Positions 1 through 7,979 of a stretch of DNA of 64,000 bases are shown one piece after another. The notes under the pieces are model-generated. The model did not search any database, had not been told where the DNA came from, and saw only the letters and a program-made list of their open reading frames with translations. The translations under genes and the position numbers were made by a program. This stretch comes from CALLPQ01 sp038531745. GTDB taxonomy: Bacteria > Pseudomonadota > Alphaproteobacteria > Caulobacterales > Parvularculaceae. Where the stretch lies: contig JBCBBJ010000011.1 in assembly GCA_038531745.1 (NCBI GenBank), forward strand, positions 1 through 64,000, in the 5' to 3' direction. Numbering within the stretch: the stretch's first letter is position 1; each line of letters starts with the position of its first letter.

Positions 1-77
1 GCGCCAACCCGGCGTCGTCACGACTATCCGTTCAGGGATTGAACGGCAAAAGGACAGGTGGCCGAGTGGTCGAAGGC
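1..77 (+). repeat. Direct repeat copy 1, with truncated tRNA-Ser 5' end
   Basis: Bases 1-77 recur exactly at 117-193. The repeat holds the region upstream of tRNA-Ser and the first 26 nt of the tRNA (52-77 here). After base 77 the tRNA sequence is lost and replaced by an unrelated 39-bp segment containing a perfect 6-bp hairpin (83-88 with 93-98). Copy 1 is therefore a dead tRNA start. It may be a partial tandem duplication, an integration scar or an artefact at a contig end. Confidence 0.85.
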
Positions 78-116
78 CGCTGCCTCGCGTTAGCGAGGAA
101 ATGAAAAATCCGACGT

Positions 117-193
117 GCGCCAACCCGGCGTCGTCACGACTATCCGTTCAGGGATTGAACGGCAAAAGGACAGGTGGCCGAGTGGTCGAAGGC
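117..193 (+). repeat. Direct repeat copy 2, leading into intact tRNA-Ser
   Basis: This is the second exact copy of the 77-bp repeat, offset by 116 bp. It continues into the complete tRNA-Ser gene, so it probably carries the native promoter. Confidence 0.85.
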
Positions 194-257
194 GCACGCC
201 TGGAACGCGTGTAGGCGGGTAACCGTCTCGAGGGTTCGAATCCCTCTCTGTCCGCCA
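168..257 (+). tRNA. tRNA-Ser (anticodon GGA)
   Basis: It is a 90-nt class II tRNA. The 7-bp acceptor stem pairs GGACAGG with TCTGTCC (one G-U pair), followed by discriminator G and an encoded CCA. The anticodon loop shows GGA, and there is a long variable arm and a TTCGAAT T-loop. It decodes UCC/UCU serine codons. Its 5' part is duplicated just upstream. Confidence 0.95.
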
Positions 258-581
258 CTTTCTGCCTCGCGGGCCAAAGGCCGTCCGGCTGGGCGGGCTG
301 GTCGCCCGGGCTGTGTTGCGGCTTTGGATGCGATAGTTTTGACGTCATTTCCGCTTCTCCGCCAGCTACCATTTTCGCTGAAATCCGATAGCGTCCAAAA
401 ATCCCATCATGACCAATGATTTCAATGTCTTGTTATGTCCGTTGATTTTCGCGTTATTGGGGGTGCATTTGGGGTTTTAATGTGGACCTTTTGATTGGGC
501 CCCCCGGCAGTATAATCAACTGACGGCCTGCAAGTTAGGCGGCTGAAACAGTCAGGGCGCTACACCGATAGCGTTGGCGAT
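258..581. other. Intergenic stretch without recognisable gene
   Basis: This stretch lies between tRNA-Ser and a doubtful small reading frame. I see no family I recognise, no convincing terminator and no repeat. A short run of C near 500 is the only marked compositional feature. Confidence 0.5.
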
Positions 582-758
582 ATGATCCGCCTACGGGATA
601 TCAATATTGATGATCTGACGGATGATGATTTCTTAAGCGATACACCGATGGTCGCAATATCGGGTTTCCCATCGGTCAGTGGCGGCGGCACCGGATCAAG
701 GCCAATCCTGGATGAGGAAGATATCACCGCGTTCAGGGCCGGGTTTGACGTGCTATAA
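582..758 (+). CDS. Possible small acidic protein or gene remnant
   Basis: An ATG at 582 opens a 58-codon frame ending in TAA at 756-758. It is rich in Asp, with DDLTDDDF near the start and ILDEED later. The frame stays open upstream to about 516, so this could be the 3' end of a decayed gene. It overlaps the 3' end of the convergent hydrolase gene by a few bases. There is no strong ribosome binding site and I do not recognise the family. It could be chance. Confidence 0.25.
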   Translation: MIRLRDINIDDLTDDDFLSDTPMVAISGFPSVSGGGTGSRPILDEEDITAFRAGFDVL

Positions 759-1742
759 AGTGTCGAATGCGCTTGCCCCGACATCAAGGTTCAACGGGCC
801 AAGAAAATCCTTAAGATCGCGCGCGAACGCTTGCGGGGTTTCGCGTTGGGGCAGATGGCCAATATTTTTATAAATAATCAGTGTGCTGTTTGGGATTTCG
901 CGGTCAAAAACATTTGCCGCCTCTAAGGGTACAACCTCATCGGCATCGCCCCACACGATGAGGGTTGGTGCCGCAATCTCGGATAGACGCGTGCCATAGG
1001 CGGGTTCGCGGTCGGTCGTTGACCGAATGGCGGTGGCGCGGCGGTTACCCGGATAGCGCAGCAGTTTCCAAAATTCATCGACGACAGCCTCCGTTATTAG
1101 ATTTTCATCGTATACGGAATCAATCAGGGATTGTTTGATAATAGAACGCGGGGTCACCTGTTCAATTATTGGGCGTAGCCACCGGATTTTCATAAGGACA
1201 GCCCCAAGATAGAGCCGCGGCGGCTCGGCATCAGCGGGCAGGGGTGCACCCGATGCATCAACCAGAACCAGTGCTGCCACTCGTTCCGGATGGGCGAGCG
1301 CATAGCGCCAGCTAATCCAGCCGCCCATGGAATTGCCGATGAGCGTAAACCGCTCAACACCGCTATTGTTGGCAAATGCGGTCACCGCCGCCATCATTGC
1401 GGTTGCGTCATAGCGGTTGGCCACATGGGGTCCCGATAAGCCGTGACCCGGCAAATCCAGGGATAAAAGCCGGTAATCTCCTGCAAGTTCGTCGATCATC
1501 CCTCGCCAGGTAAGAAGCGAATCGCTTGAGCCGTGTATGAGCATGAGCGCTGGGCCGTCGGGATTGCCTTCATCGCGTATCCGTACGCAATTGCCCTCTT
1601 CGCTATAGCAAAGGCGTTGGACCGTACCCAGACCATATGCTTCCTCCATGGCGCGCACCTTTGTATCCGGTGTGCGGATTGCAAGAAAAAACAGGATAAG
1701 AAGACACAGGACAGTGCCGAAAATATAGAACGAACGTGACAT
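753..1742 (-). CDS. Membrane-anchored alpha/beta hydrolase
   Basis: This 329-aa protein has one N-terminal hydrophobic segment (about residues 5-22), so it is probably anchored in the inner membrane. An alpha/beta-hydrolase fold follows. The oxyanion HG motif is near 70-71, the nucleophile elbow GNSMGG gives Ser138, an acidic residue lies in WGDADEVVP (about Asp268), and the catalytic histidine is His296 in GHLPQ. The full triad is present, so the enzyme should be active. The substrate is unknown; esters or lactones are typical for the family. It is transcribed alone, upstream of aroC on the same strand but 54 bp away from it. Confidence 0.85.
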   Translation of the reverse strand: MSRSFYIFGTVLCLLILFFLAIRTPDTKVRAMEEAYGLGTVQRLCYSEEGNCVRIRDEGNPDGPALMLIHGSSDSLLTWRGMIDELAGDYRLLSLDLPGHGLSGPHVANRYDATAMMAAVTAFANNSGVERFTLIGNSMGGWISWRYALAHPERVAALVLVDASGAPLPADAEPPRLYLGAVLMKIRWLRPIIEQVTPRSIIKQSLIDSVYDENLITEAVVDEFWKLLRYPGNRRATAIRSTTDREPAYGTRLSEIAAPTLIVWGDADEVVPLEAANVFDREIPNSTLIIYKNIGHLPQRETPQAFARDLKDFLGPLNLDVGASAFDTL

Positions 1743-1796
1743 AGATATCGTCTCCAGCCGAAAGTGGTGTTTAACGCGGCTCAGTGATCATCAAGG

Positions 1797-2921
1797 TCAA
1801 ATCTTTCGGGCCACATTATCGGCGCCGCATTGCCCGCGCTGCAAAAGCGCGTGATCTACGAGCGTCAGCCACATCATCGCTTCCATCACGGGAACGGCGC
1901 GAATACCTACACACGGGTCGTGCCGGCCTTTGGTTTGGATGGTTGTTTCTTTGCCATCGCGGGTCACCGTGCGGCGCGGCGTTAGGATTGAGGAGGTTGG
2001 CTTAATGGCACAGCGCACCACAATATCCTGCCCGGTGGAGATGCCGCCAAGCACACCGCCCGCATTGTTTGACAAAAAAAGCGGTGCCCCGTCGCGCATC
2101 ACGATCTCATCGGCATTATCTTCACCATTGATCGCGGCTGCCTCGACGCCATTGCCAATCTCCACGGATTTAACCGCGTTGATTGACATCATATTGGCGG
2201 CCATGTCGCCATCAAGCTTGCCATAAATAGGGGCCCCAAGACCGGGCGGGAAATCGGTGGCCGTTACCTCAACCAGTGCACCGAGAGAGGAGCCATTTTT
2301 GCGCGCATCATCAAGGGCAAGGCCCCAAGCGGCGGCCGCATCAGCATCAGGACACCAAAATGGATTTTCAGTAATCTGTGAACGGTCAAACCGCGTTCGG
2401 TCTGCCTTATGCGGGCCCATTTGAACCATATAGCCGTATACGGAAGGTTGCGAGCCATAAATTGAGCCAAGAACCTGGCGGGCTATGGCCCCGGCGGCGA
2501 CGCGCGCGGCGGTTTCACGGGCCGATGATCGCCCGCCACCACGGTAATCGCGCACGCCATATTTGGCCTCATAGGTGAAGTCTGCGTGGCCCGGGCGGTA
2601 TTTATCCCGAATTTCGCTATAATCCTTTGAGCGTTGGTCCGTATTGCGAATAAGCAGGCTGATCGGCGTGCCCGTCGTGCGTAGACCATCGCTGCGATCA
2701 TCTTCAAATGTGCCTGATAGCACCTCAACCGCGTCGGCTTCGCGCCGCTGGGTCACATATTTTGACGTTCCCGGCTTGCGCGCGTCGAGTGCCTCTTGGA
2801 TTGCGGCCACATCAAGCTGGATCCCGGGCGGGCAGCCATCAACAACACAGCCGAGGGCGGGCCCATGGGATTCGCCCCATGTGGTGACCCGAAATAAACG
2901 CCCGAAACTGTTGATCGACAT
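1797..2921 (-). CDS. aroC: Chorismate synthase
   Basis: This cytoplasmic enzyme makes chorismate from 5-enolpyruvylshikimate-3-phosphate, the last shared step of aromatic amino acid and folate synthesis. It uses reduced FMN as catalyst. The 374-aa length is normal for the family. The N-terminus reads NSFGRLFRVTTWGESHG, the first family signature. The central signature (DYRGGGRSSARETAARVAAG) and the C-terminal RHDPCVGIRAVPV stretch are also intact. It is divergent from pdxH, a neighbourhood common in alphaproteobacteria. Confidence 0.97.
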   Translation of the reverse strand: MSINSFGRLFRVTTWGESHGPALGCVVDGCPPGIQLDVAAIQEALDARKPGTSKYVTQRREADAVEVLSGTFEDDRSDGLRTTGTPISLLIRNTDQRSKDYSEIRDKYRPGHADFTYEAKYGVRDYRGGGRSSARETAARVAAGAIARQVLGSIYGSQPSVYGYMVQMGPHKADRTRFDRSQITENPFWCPDADAAAAWGLALDDARKNGSSLGALVEVTATDFPPGLGAPIYGKLDGDMAANMMSINAVKSVEIGNGVEAAAINGEDNADEIVMRDGAPLFLSNNAGGVLGGISTGQDIVVRCAIKPTSSILTPRRTVTRDGKETTIQTKGRHDPCVGIRAVPVMEAMMWLTLVDHALLQRGQCGADNVARKI

Positions 2922-3050
2922 TGCCTGCCTCTAGCGTAAACGGACTATCATGAGCAAGAAATACCAGCGCGTTTTTGGCGTGCATGCCATGACCATCGGA
3001 ACCAGCCTGTGTTGTACGGGTCTGGTGGTGCAAATGAAAGTGTCTGACCC

Positions 3051-3725
3051 GTGCGTAATCCTGATGCTGCGAACCCATTAATCCCCGCCACCCCGTCCGA
3101 CGAGGCCTATGGCGCCGAGGATGATCAGGGGCAGGTCTTTACAAATGATGATCCGGCCGCGTTATTTGCCGACTGGTTGGCGCTCGCCGGGCCACGCGAA
3201 ATGAACGACCCCAATGCCATGGCCCTCGCCACGGTGGATGGCGACGGCCTGCCCGATGTGCGGATTGTGTTGCTCAAGGCGTTCGACGCGCAAGGCTTAA
3301 GCTTTTTTACCAATACAAAAAGTGCAAAAGGCAGTGCGCTTGCCGAGCACCCCAAGGCTGCGCTGTGTTTTCATTGGAAATCAATTCGTCGCCAGGTGCG
3401 GTTTCGCGGAACGGTTAAACCGGTCAGTGAGCCAGAGGCTGATGCGTATTTTGCCAGCCGGGCGCGCGGCTCCCAAATTGGGGCCTGGGCATCGGATCAG
3501 TCGCGTCCTTTATCCGGGCGCGAGACATTGCAAAAGCGGGTTGATGAGTTGACGGCGACCTATGAAGGTAAACCCGTGCCTCGGCCGCCCCATTGGAGCG
3601 GCTTTCGGCTCGAACCGATACAGGCGGAATTTTGGGTAAACCGGCCCTACCGATTGCACGAGCGCATGGTTTTCCAGCGCGAGACACCCTTAACCCCCTG
3701 GCAATCGCATTTTGTCTATCCTTGA
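3051..3725 (+). CDS. pdxH: Pyridoxamine 5'-phosphate oxidase
   Basis: It oxidises pyridoxine or pyridoxamine 5'-phosphate to pyridoxal 5'-phosphate with FMN and oxygen. The 224-aa frame shows the FMN-binding RIVLLKAF and FFTNTKSAKG segments, the substrate motif HWKSIRRQVRFRG, and a C-terminal block (QAEFWVNRPYRLHERMVF). It ends in HFVYP, a variant of the usual RLxP tail. An in-frame stop lies two codons upstream, so the GTG at 3051 is the first available start. PLP feeds glyA nearby. Confidence 0.93.
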   Translation: MRNPDAANPLIPATPSDEAYGAEDDQGQVFTNDDPAALFADWLALAGPREMNDPNAMALATVDGDGLPDVRIVLLKAFDAQGLSFFTNTKSAKGSALAEHPKAALCFHWKSIRRQVRFRGTVKPVSEPEADAYFASRARGSQIGAWASDQSRPLSGRETLQKRVDELTATYEGKPVPRPPHWSGFRLEPIQAEFWVNRPYRLHERMVFQRETPLTPWQSHFVYP

Positions 3726-3763
3726 CCGTCTGCAAACAAGGCGCGAAAAGAGGGGTAGCAGCT

Positions 3764-4282
3764 ATGCATTATATTATTGGTATTCTGGGTGCGATAGCGG
3801 GATTGTTCTGGGCCTTCACCCATTTCTCCAACTCCGCGCGCCAAGGCAAGGACGCCGTTGATGAGGTGCGGGGTGCATTTCGGCGGCAACGATGGTCCAA
3901 CAAAATCGATAAGCGGCTGATCGAAACACTCGATGATCCGCGCGAGGCCTTGGCGATTTTCTTGTACCAGATCCTTGCCTATGACGGTGCAATCACAGAG
4001 CGTCAGCGCCTTGCCATGGTTGCCGAAATGCAGGCAACGTTTGGCATTGATCAGCCCACGGCTGAAGAGTTTTTCGCCCTTGCGCGCATGGCAACAGGCG
4101 AGATTACCGATGCGGCAAACAATGTCCGCAAGATTGCCAAACCTCTTGTCCAGCGCTGCCAGGATGCAGAAAAGACAGCGGCAATCGCAATGATGCGTCG
4201 CCTCGCTGCCGTTGAGGGGCCGGTGAATGATCAGCAGACCCATCTTATTGCCACCATTGAGACAATCCTGCGGCGCCCATGA
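3764..4282 (+). CDS. TerB-like / DjlA N-domain-like small protein
   Basis: This 172-aa protein has an N-terminal hydrophobic stretch (residues 3-19) and then an all-helical region. The pattern AYDGAITERQR and the later spaced acidic helices resemble TerB / DjlA N-terminal domains. The ATG at 3764 has a purine-rich site (aggggt) upstream and gives a sensible membrane anchor; the frame stays open further upstream but would overlap pdxH. It lies 38 bp after pdxH and is probably co-transcribed. Many alphaproteobacteria have a DnaJ-family gene in this position. No J domain is visible here. The function is unknown. Confidence 0.7.
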   Translation: MHYIIGILGAIAGLFWAFTHFSNSARQGKDAVDEVRGAFRRQRWSNKIDKRLIETLDDPREALAIFLYQILAYDGAITERQRLAMVAEMQATFGIDQPTAEEFFALARMATGEITDAANNVRKIAKPLVQRCQDAEKTAAIAMMRRLAAVEGPVNDQQTHLIATIETILRRP

Positions 4283-4290
4283 GAGTATGG

Positions 4291-4436
4291 TAAGAGCCCA
4301 ACCGAAAAATCTATTTTCGTCGTCTGCAAACGCGTTTCTCTGCACTTCCGGTGCTCACGTACCAATGTACGCTGCGCTCCAGTTCTCAAAAACCACGTTT
4401 TCGACAGACGAAATCGATTTTTCGGTTAGACTCTCA
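4291..4436. repeat. Long imperfect palindromic element
   Basis: The two arms are near-perfect inverted copies: AACCGAAAAATC near 4300 faces GATTTTTCGGTT near 4414-4426, with further pairing inward towards a centre at about 4362 (gtaccaatgtac). The whole 146 bp could fold into one long hairpin. Its left arm recurs at 15051-15090. It has no coding capacity and sits between two genes, so it looks like a REP/MITE-type mobile repeat. Confidence 0.75.
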
Positions 4437-4484
4437 CGCTGCCGAGGGCGCGAGTTTTAGACGTGCGGTCGACCATTTAGAGAA

Positions 4485-4516
4485 TAAAAAAGGGCACCCT
4501 TGTGGGTGCCCTTTTT
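4485..4516. terminator. Bidirectional rho-independent terminator
   Basis: A perfect 9-bp stem (agggcaccc / gggtgccct) with a 4-nt loop is flanked by an A-run on the left and a T-run on the right. It can end both the plus-strand pdxH/TerB-like transcript and the minus-strand mucR transcript. Confidence 0.9.
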
Positions 4517-4552
4517 GACGTCAAAACATGAAAACTGAGGCGCTTACGCGGC

Positions 4553-5035
4553 CTAAGCGTTCTTACGCGGCCGACCGCGACGCTTCGTTGATTTTTTCTT
4601 GGCCGTTTTCTTGGTGGCTTTGCCACTTCGTTGGGTACCAAGGCCGATTTGTTTGGCGAAGGCTGATCGGCGTTTTGCATAGTTGGGGGCAACCATCGGA
4701 TAATCCGGGGGCAGGTTCCATTTACGCTTATATTCTTCCGGCGTCAGATTGTAATGGGTGCGCAAATAGCGCTTCAGCATTTTGAGTTTTTTGCCGTCTT
4801 CAAGACAGATCACATATTCCGGTGTTATGGATTTACTGATCGGTACGGCGGGATCACGTGTGGCGCGCAGGGAGGCTTCGCCAGCGGCAAGGCCTTGTAG
4901 CGATTCATAGACCTCGGTCATGAGACCGGGCAGGCTGTCCACATCAACTTTATTATTGCTCACATAAGCGGCGATAATTGTGGTGGCCAAATGCAGGCTT
5001 TCACCCACTTCGCCATCTTGTTCTTTATCTGACAT
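4553..5035 (-). CDS. mucR: MucR/Ros-family transcriptional regulator
   Basis: This 160-aa DNA-binding protein belongs to the MucR family, which in alphaproteobacteria controls exopolysaccharide, motility and cell-cycle genes. The family core is clear: the finger region starting at Cys77 (CLEDGKKLKMLKRYLRTHY), then LTPEEYKRKWNLPPDYPMVAPNYA. The C-terminal 30 residues are Lys/Arg-rich and end in an AT-hook-like RGRPRK. Two of the usual ligand positions differ from Ros: Asp80 replaces the second Cys (common in MucR) and Tyr90 occupies the place of the first His. It is followed by a strong terminator and is divergent from glyA. Confidence 0.92.
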   Translation of the reverse strand: MSDKEQDGEVGESLHLATTIIAAYVSNNKVDVDSLPGLMTEVYESLQGLAAGEASLRATRDPAVPISKSITPEYVICLEDGKKLKMLKRYLRTHYNLTPEEYKRKWNLPPDYPMVAPNYAKRRSAFAKQIGLGTQRSGKATKKTAKKKSTKRRGRPRKNA

Positions 5036-5485
5036 TCTTTCTCCTCATGTCTTACTGGTAACGATCGGCTTGTTGCCGACGCCGTGTAGTCCCCTGATTG
5101 AAATATCCCGAAATGAAAAGCAGGCGTTGTTTTTGTCTTTCTTTTCAACACCCCTAACTCCCTGCGTCGTTACGCCCATCCTTTCACGAAGGCAAGAATT
5201 TTCTTCCGGCCGGATACGATGAATTCTTTGTAAATTGTGGCCATGCACTGGCAGTACACCGGCCAATGCTATTTTTATCTGATTCAATAAAGACTTTGCT
5301 TGGTTGTCCCTTTTGGTGGCGGGTGCGCGTGGCTGGCAGAATCATCTGCCTAAAGATGAACAAATAAAGAACATTAGTGATTGGCGGCGCCTGTTCCGCG
5401 CGGTATTTTGCGCAGTTGCGAAGCGTTGCGCGGCGGTAAGGGGCGGCGTAAGGTCCGCCCTCGTTTACGTGATCAGGAGAAAACG
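5036..5485. other. mucR/glyA divergent promoter and glyA leader
   Basis: This 450-bp gap holds no convincing gene. The 75 bp before glyA contain two successive GC-rich hairpins: GCGCA/TGCGC (5410-5414 with 5427-5431) and a perfect GGGCGG/CCGCCC (5441-5446 with 5455-5460) about 25 bp before the start codon. This could be a structured leader. I cannot match it to a known riboswitch class by eye. Confidence 0.5.
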
Positions 5486-6790
5486 ATGAGTGTTTCCAGC
5501 CCCGCACAAACCCATGCCGGGTTTTTTTCAGAACAGCTGGCGAGCCGGGACGATGCGGTTTTTTCCGCGGTCCAGCGCGAGCTTGCCCGCCAGCAGGAAC
5601 AAATCGAATTGATTGCGTCGGAGAACATCGTTTCCCAGGCCGTATTGGAGGCCCAAGGCTCGGTCCTCACTAACAAGTATGCCGAGGGGTATCCGGGCCG
5701 CCGGTATTATGGCGGTTGCGAGCATGTTGATGTTGTTGAGGAAGTGGCGATCGAACGCCTCAAGGCGCTCTTTTCCTGTGCCCACGCCAACGTTCAACCC
5801 CATTCAGGCAGCCAAGCGAACCAAGCCGTCTTTCTTGCCACGCTCAAACCTGGCGACAGGATTATGGGCATGGATCTGGCCGCCGGTGGGCATTTGACCC
5901 ATGGCAGCAAAGTCAACCAATCGGGCAAATGGTTCGAGGCAGTGCATTATGGGGTGCGTGATGATGATCACACCATTGATTATGATCAGGTTGAGGCCCT
6001 TGCCATGGAGCACAAGCCGCACATGATTATTGCTGGGGGCAGCGCCTATTCGCGAATCATTGATTTTGCCCGCTTCCGCGCGATTGCTGACAAGGTTGGC
6101 GCGCTCCTGCTAGTGGACATGGCGCACTTTGCCGGTCTTGTTGCTGGCGGTGTTTATCCAAACCCGTTGGAGCATGCCCATGTGGCAACCTCCACAACCC
6201 ACAAGACCTTGCGCGGTCCGCGCGGCGGCATCATTTTGACCAATGATGATGCGTTGGCAAAGAAGTTCCGCTCGGCGCTGTTCCCGGGTTTGCAAGGCGG
6301 CCCGTTGATGCATGTGATTGCGGCAAAGGCCGTTGCCTTTGGCGAAGCGCTGGAGCCTGATTTCAAATTCTATATCCGCAATGTTGTCAGTAATGCGCAG
6401 GCCATGGCCGGCGCGCTGGTTGAGCGCGGCTACGCCGTTGTCTCCGGCGGCACGGACACGCATTTGGCGCTGATCGATTTGCGCCCCAAAGGCGTGAAGG
6501 GCAATGAGGCGGAGGACTATCTGGAGCGCGCCGGGATGACCTGTAACAAAAACGGTATTCCAAACGATCCGGAAAAACCGGCTATCACATCGGGCATCCG
6601 TTTGGGCTCACCGGCGGCAACAACGCGCGGGTTTGGCAATGCGGAGTTTCGCAAGACCGGTCTTTTGATTGCCGATGTGTTAGACGGTCTCTCAGCCCAT
6701 GGCGCAGGTGCCGACGCGCTTGATCAGATTGTCGCCGAGGTTGGTGGCGAGGTGCGTGCGCTCACGGCTCGGTTCCCCATTTATGGCTAA
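5486..6790 (+). CDS. glyA: Serine hydroxymethyltransferase
   Basis: It interconverts serine and glycine and charges tetrahydrofolate with a one-carbon unit, using PLP. The 434-aa protein has the substrate and PLP motifs of the family: ELIASEN near the N-terminus, YAEGYPGRRYYGG, a TTTHKTLRGPRGG-like segment with the Schiff-base lysine at about Lys240, and a C-terminal SGIRLGSPAATTRGF. The ATG at 5486 follows the ribosome site AGGAGA by 8 bases; the frame is open further upstream but lacks homologous sequence. It heads a glyA-nrdR-nusB-thiL series. Confidence 0.97.
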   Translation: MSVSSPAQTHAGFFSEQLASRDDAVFSAVQRELARQQEQIELIASENIVSQAVLEAQGSVLTNKYAEGYPGRRYYGGCEHVDVVEEVAIERLKALFSCAHANVQPHSGSQANQAVFLATLKPGDRIMGMDLAAGGHLTHGSKVNQSGKWFEAVHYGVRDDDHTIDYDQVEALAMEHKPHMIIAGGSAYSRIIDFARFRAIADKVGALLLVDMAHFAGLVAGGVYPNPLEHAHVATSTTHKTLRGPRGGIILTNDDALAKKFRSALFPGLQGGPLMHVIAAKAVAFGEALEPDFKFYIRNVVSNAQAMAGALVERGYAVVSGGTDTHLALIDLRPKGVKGNEAEDYLERAGMTCNKNGIPNDPEKPAITSGIRLGSPAATTRGFGNAEFRKTGLLIADVLDGLSAHGAGADALDQIVAEVGGEVRALTARFPIYG

Positions 6791-6909
6791 GGCGGGTTGA
6801 AACGGGGAATGGCCGGCTTTATCCGAACACTATAAGCCCAGCTGGTACTAACGCTTTTATCAGCTCGGTGAGCGCTCTCGCGCGCGCAATCAATCAGAGG
6901 TTCCCTGTC

Positions 6910-7392
6910 ATGCGATGCCCGTTTTGCGGATGTGAAGACACGCAAGTCAAGGATTCCCGTTCGGCGGAAGATGGCTCTTCAATTCGCCGTCGCCGTCAAT
7001 GCTCACGCTGCGCCGGGCGGTTCACCACGTTTGAGCGGGTACAATTGCGCGAACTGATCGTCCTGAAAAGCTCTGGACGGCGTGCGCCTTTTGATCGGGA
7101 CAAGCTGCTCCGTTCCATCTCAATCGCAACACGCAAACGCAATATCGATCCGGAGCGGGTGGAACAGATGATTTCCGGCATTGTTCGGCGCCTCGAAGCC
7201 TCCGGCGAAAGTGAAGTCGAATCGAGCCAGATTGGGCAATTGGTCATGGATGCCCTTGCCCAGTTGGATGATGTGGCGTTTGTGCGCTATGCGTCCGTCT
7301 ACAAGAATTTTCGCGAGGCCCGCGATTTTGGTAAATTTCTCGAAACGCTCGCCGATGAGCCCGCTGGTCAAGACCCGGACCCAAATGGCTAA
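6910..7392 (+). CDS. nrdR: Ribonucleotide reductase regulator NrdR
   Basis: This 160-aa repressor senses ATP/dATP and controls ribonucleotide reductase genes. The zinc ribbon has Cys3, Cys6, Cys31 and Cys34. The ATP-cone domain follows (from about residue 49, LIVLKSSGRRAPFDRDKLLRSI). The ATG at 6910 (MRCPFCG) is the standard family start and has an AGAGG site; an upstream GTG in frame adds 14 unmatched residues. It lies 28 bp before nusB. Confidence 0.96.
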   Translation: MRCPFCGCEDTQVKDSRSAEDGSSIRRRRQCSRCAGRFTTFERVQLRELIVLKSSGRRAPFDRDKLLRSISIATRKRNIDPERVEQMISGIVRRLEASGESEVESSQIGQLVMDALAQLDDVAFVRYASVYKNFREARDFGKFLETLADEPAGQDPDPNG

Positions 7393-7419
7393 TCCTTTTT
7401 CAATCCCAATTTTAGAGCC

Positions 7420-7959
7420 ATGAACCAATCCTCCTCCTCAACGGCACCGTCTCACCCGTCCTCATCAGGGGTGAAATCTCCCGAGAAGCATTCGCGGTCG
7501 GCGGCCCGTATCGCCAGCGTACAGGCGCTTTATCAGATGGAGACAGCCGACACGGGTGTCGCGCGTATTATTGAGGATTTTACTACCTATTGGATGGTTG
7601 GTACCCCGCAACCAACCGATGATGATGGGGCCGCACCGCTCGATTTGCGGCATGCTGATCAAGACCTCTTTACACGGATCGTGCGCGGTGTCGTGGACAC
7701 CCAAACCCGTATCGACCCCTATCTTGAACGCCAGCTTGCCAAGGGCTGGACCCTCAAACGCCTGGACGCCACGGCGCGGGCGATCCTGCGCGCGGCGATG
7801 TATGAAATCATCCGTGAACCGGATATCCCGGCCCGGGTGATCATTGACGAATATATCAATCTCTCCCATGCCTTTTTTGATGGTGAGGAACCAAAGTTCA
7901 TCAATGGCGTTTTGGACGCCGCGGTCCGCGATGCGCGGGCCGATGAAATATCGTCATGA
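7420..7959 (+). CDS. nusB: Transcription antitermination factor NusB
   Basis: NusB binds NusE and boxA RNA in antitermination complexes on rRNA operons. The 179-aa protein carries an unstructured Ser/Pro-rich head (about 25 residues) and then the helical NusB domain: SAARIASVQALYQME, DARAILRAAMYEI-type helices and the conserved EPKFINGVLDA near the end. In many alphaproteobacteria riboflavin genes lie between nrdR and nusB; here the two are adjacent. Confidence 0.95.
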   Translation: MNQSSSSTAPSHPSSSGVKSPEKHSRSAARIASVQALYQMETADTGVARIIEDFTTYWMVGTPQPTDDDGAAPLDLRHADQDLFTRIVRGVVDTQTRIDPYLERQLAKGWTLKRLDATARAILRAAMYEIIREPDIPARVIIDEYINLSHAFFDGEEPKFINGVLDAAVRDARADEISS

Positions 7960-7979
7960 CCGGGGGCGGTTGAGAGCCA

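Noticed and set aside
1..257. Integrated element using tRNA-Ser
   Set aside because: The duplicated part is the 5' end, not the 3' end usual for integrase targets. There is no integrase or phage gene within the following 10 kb.
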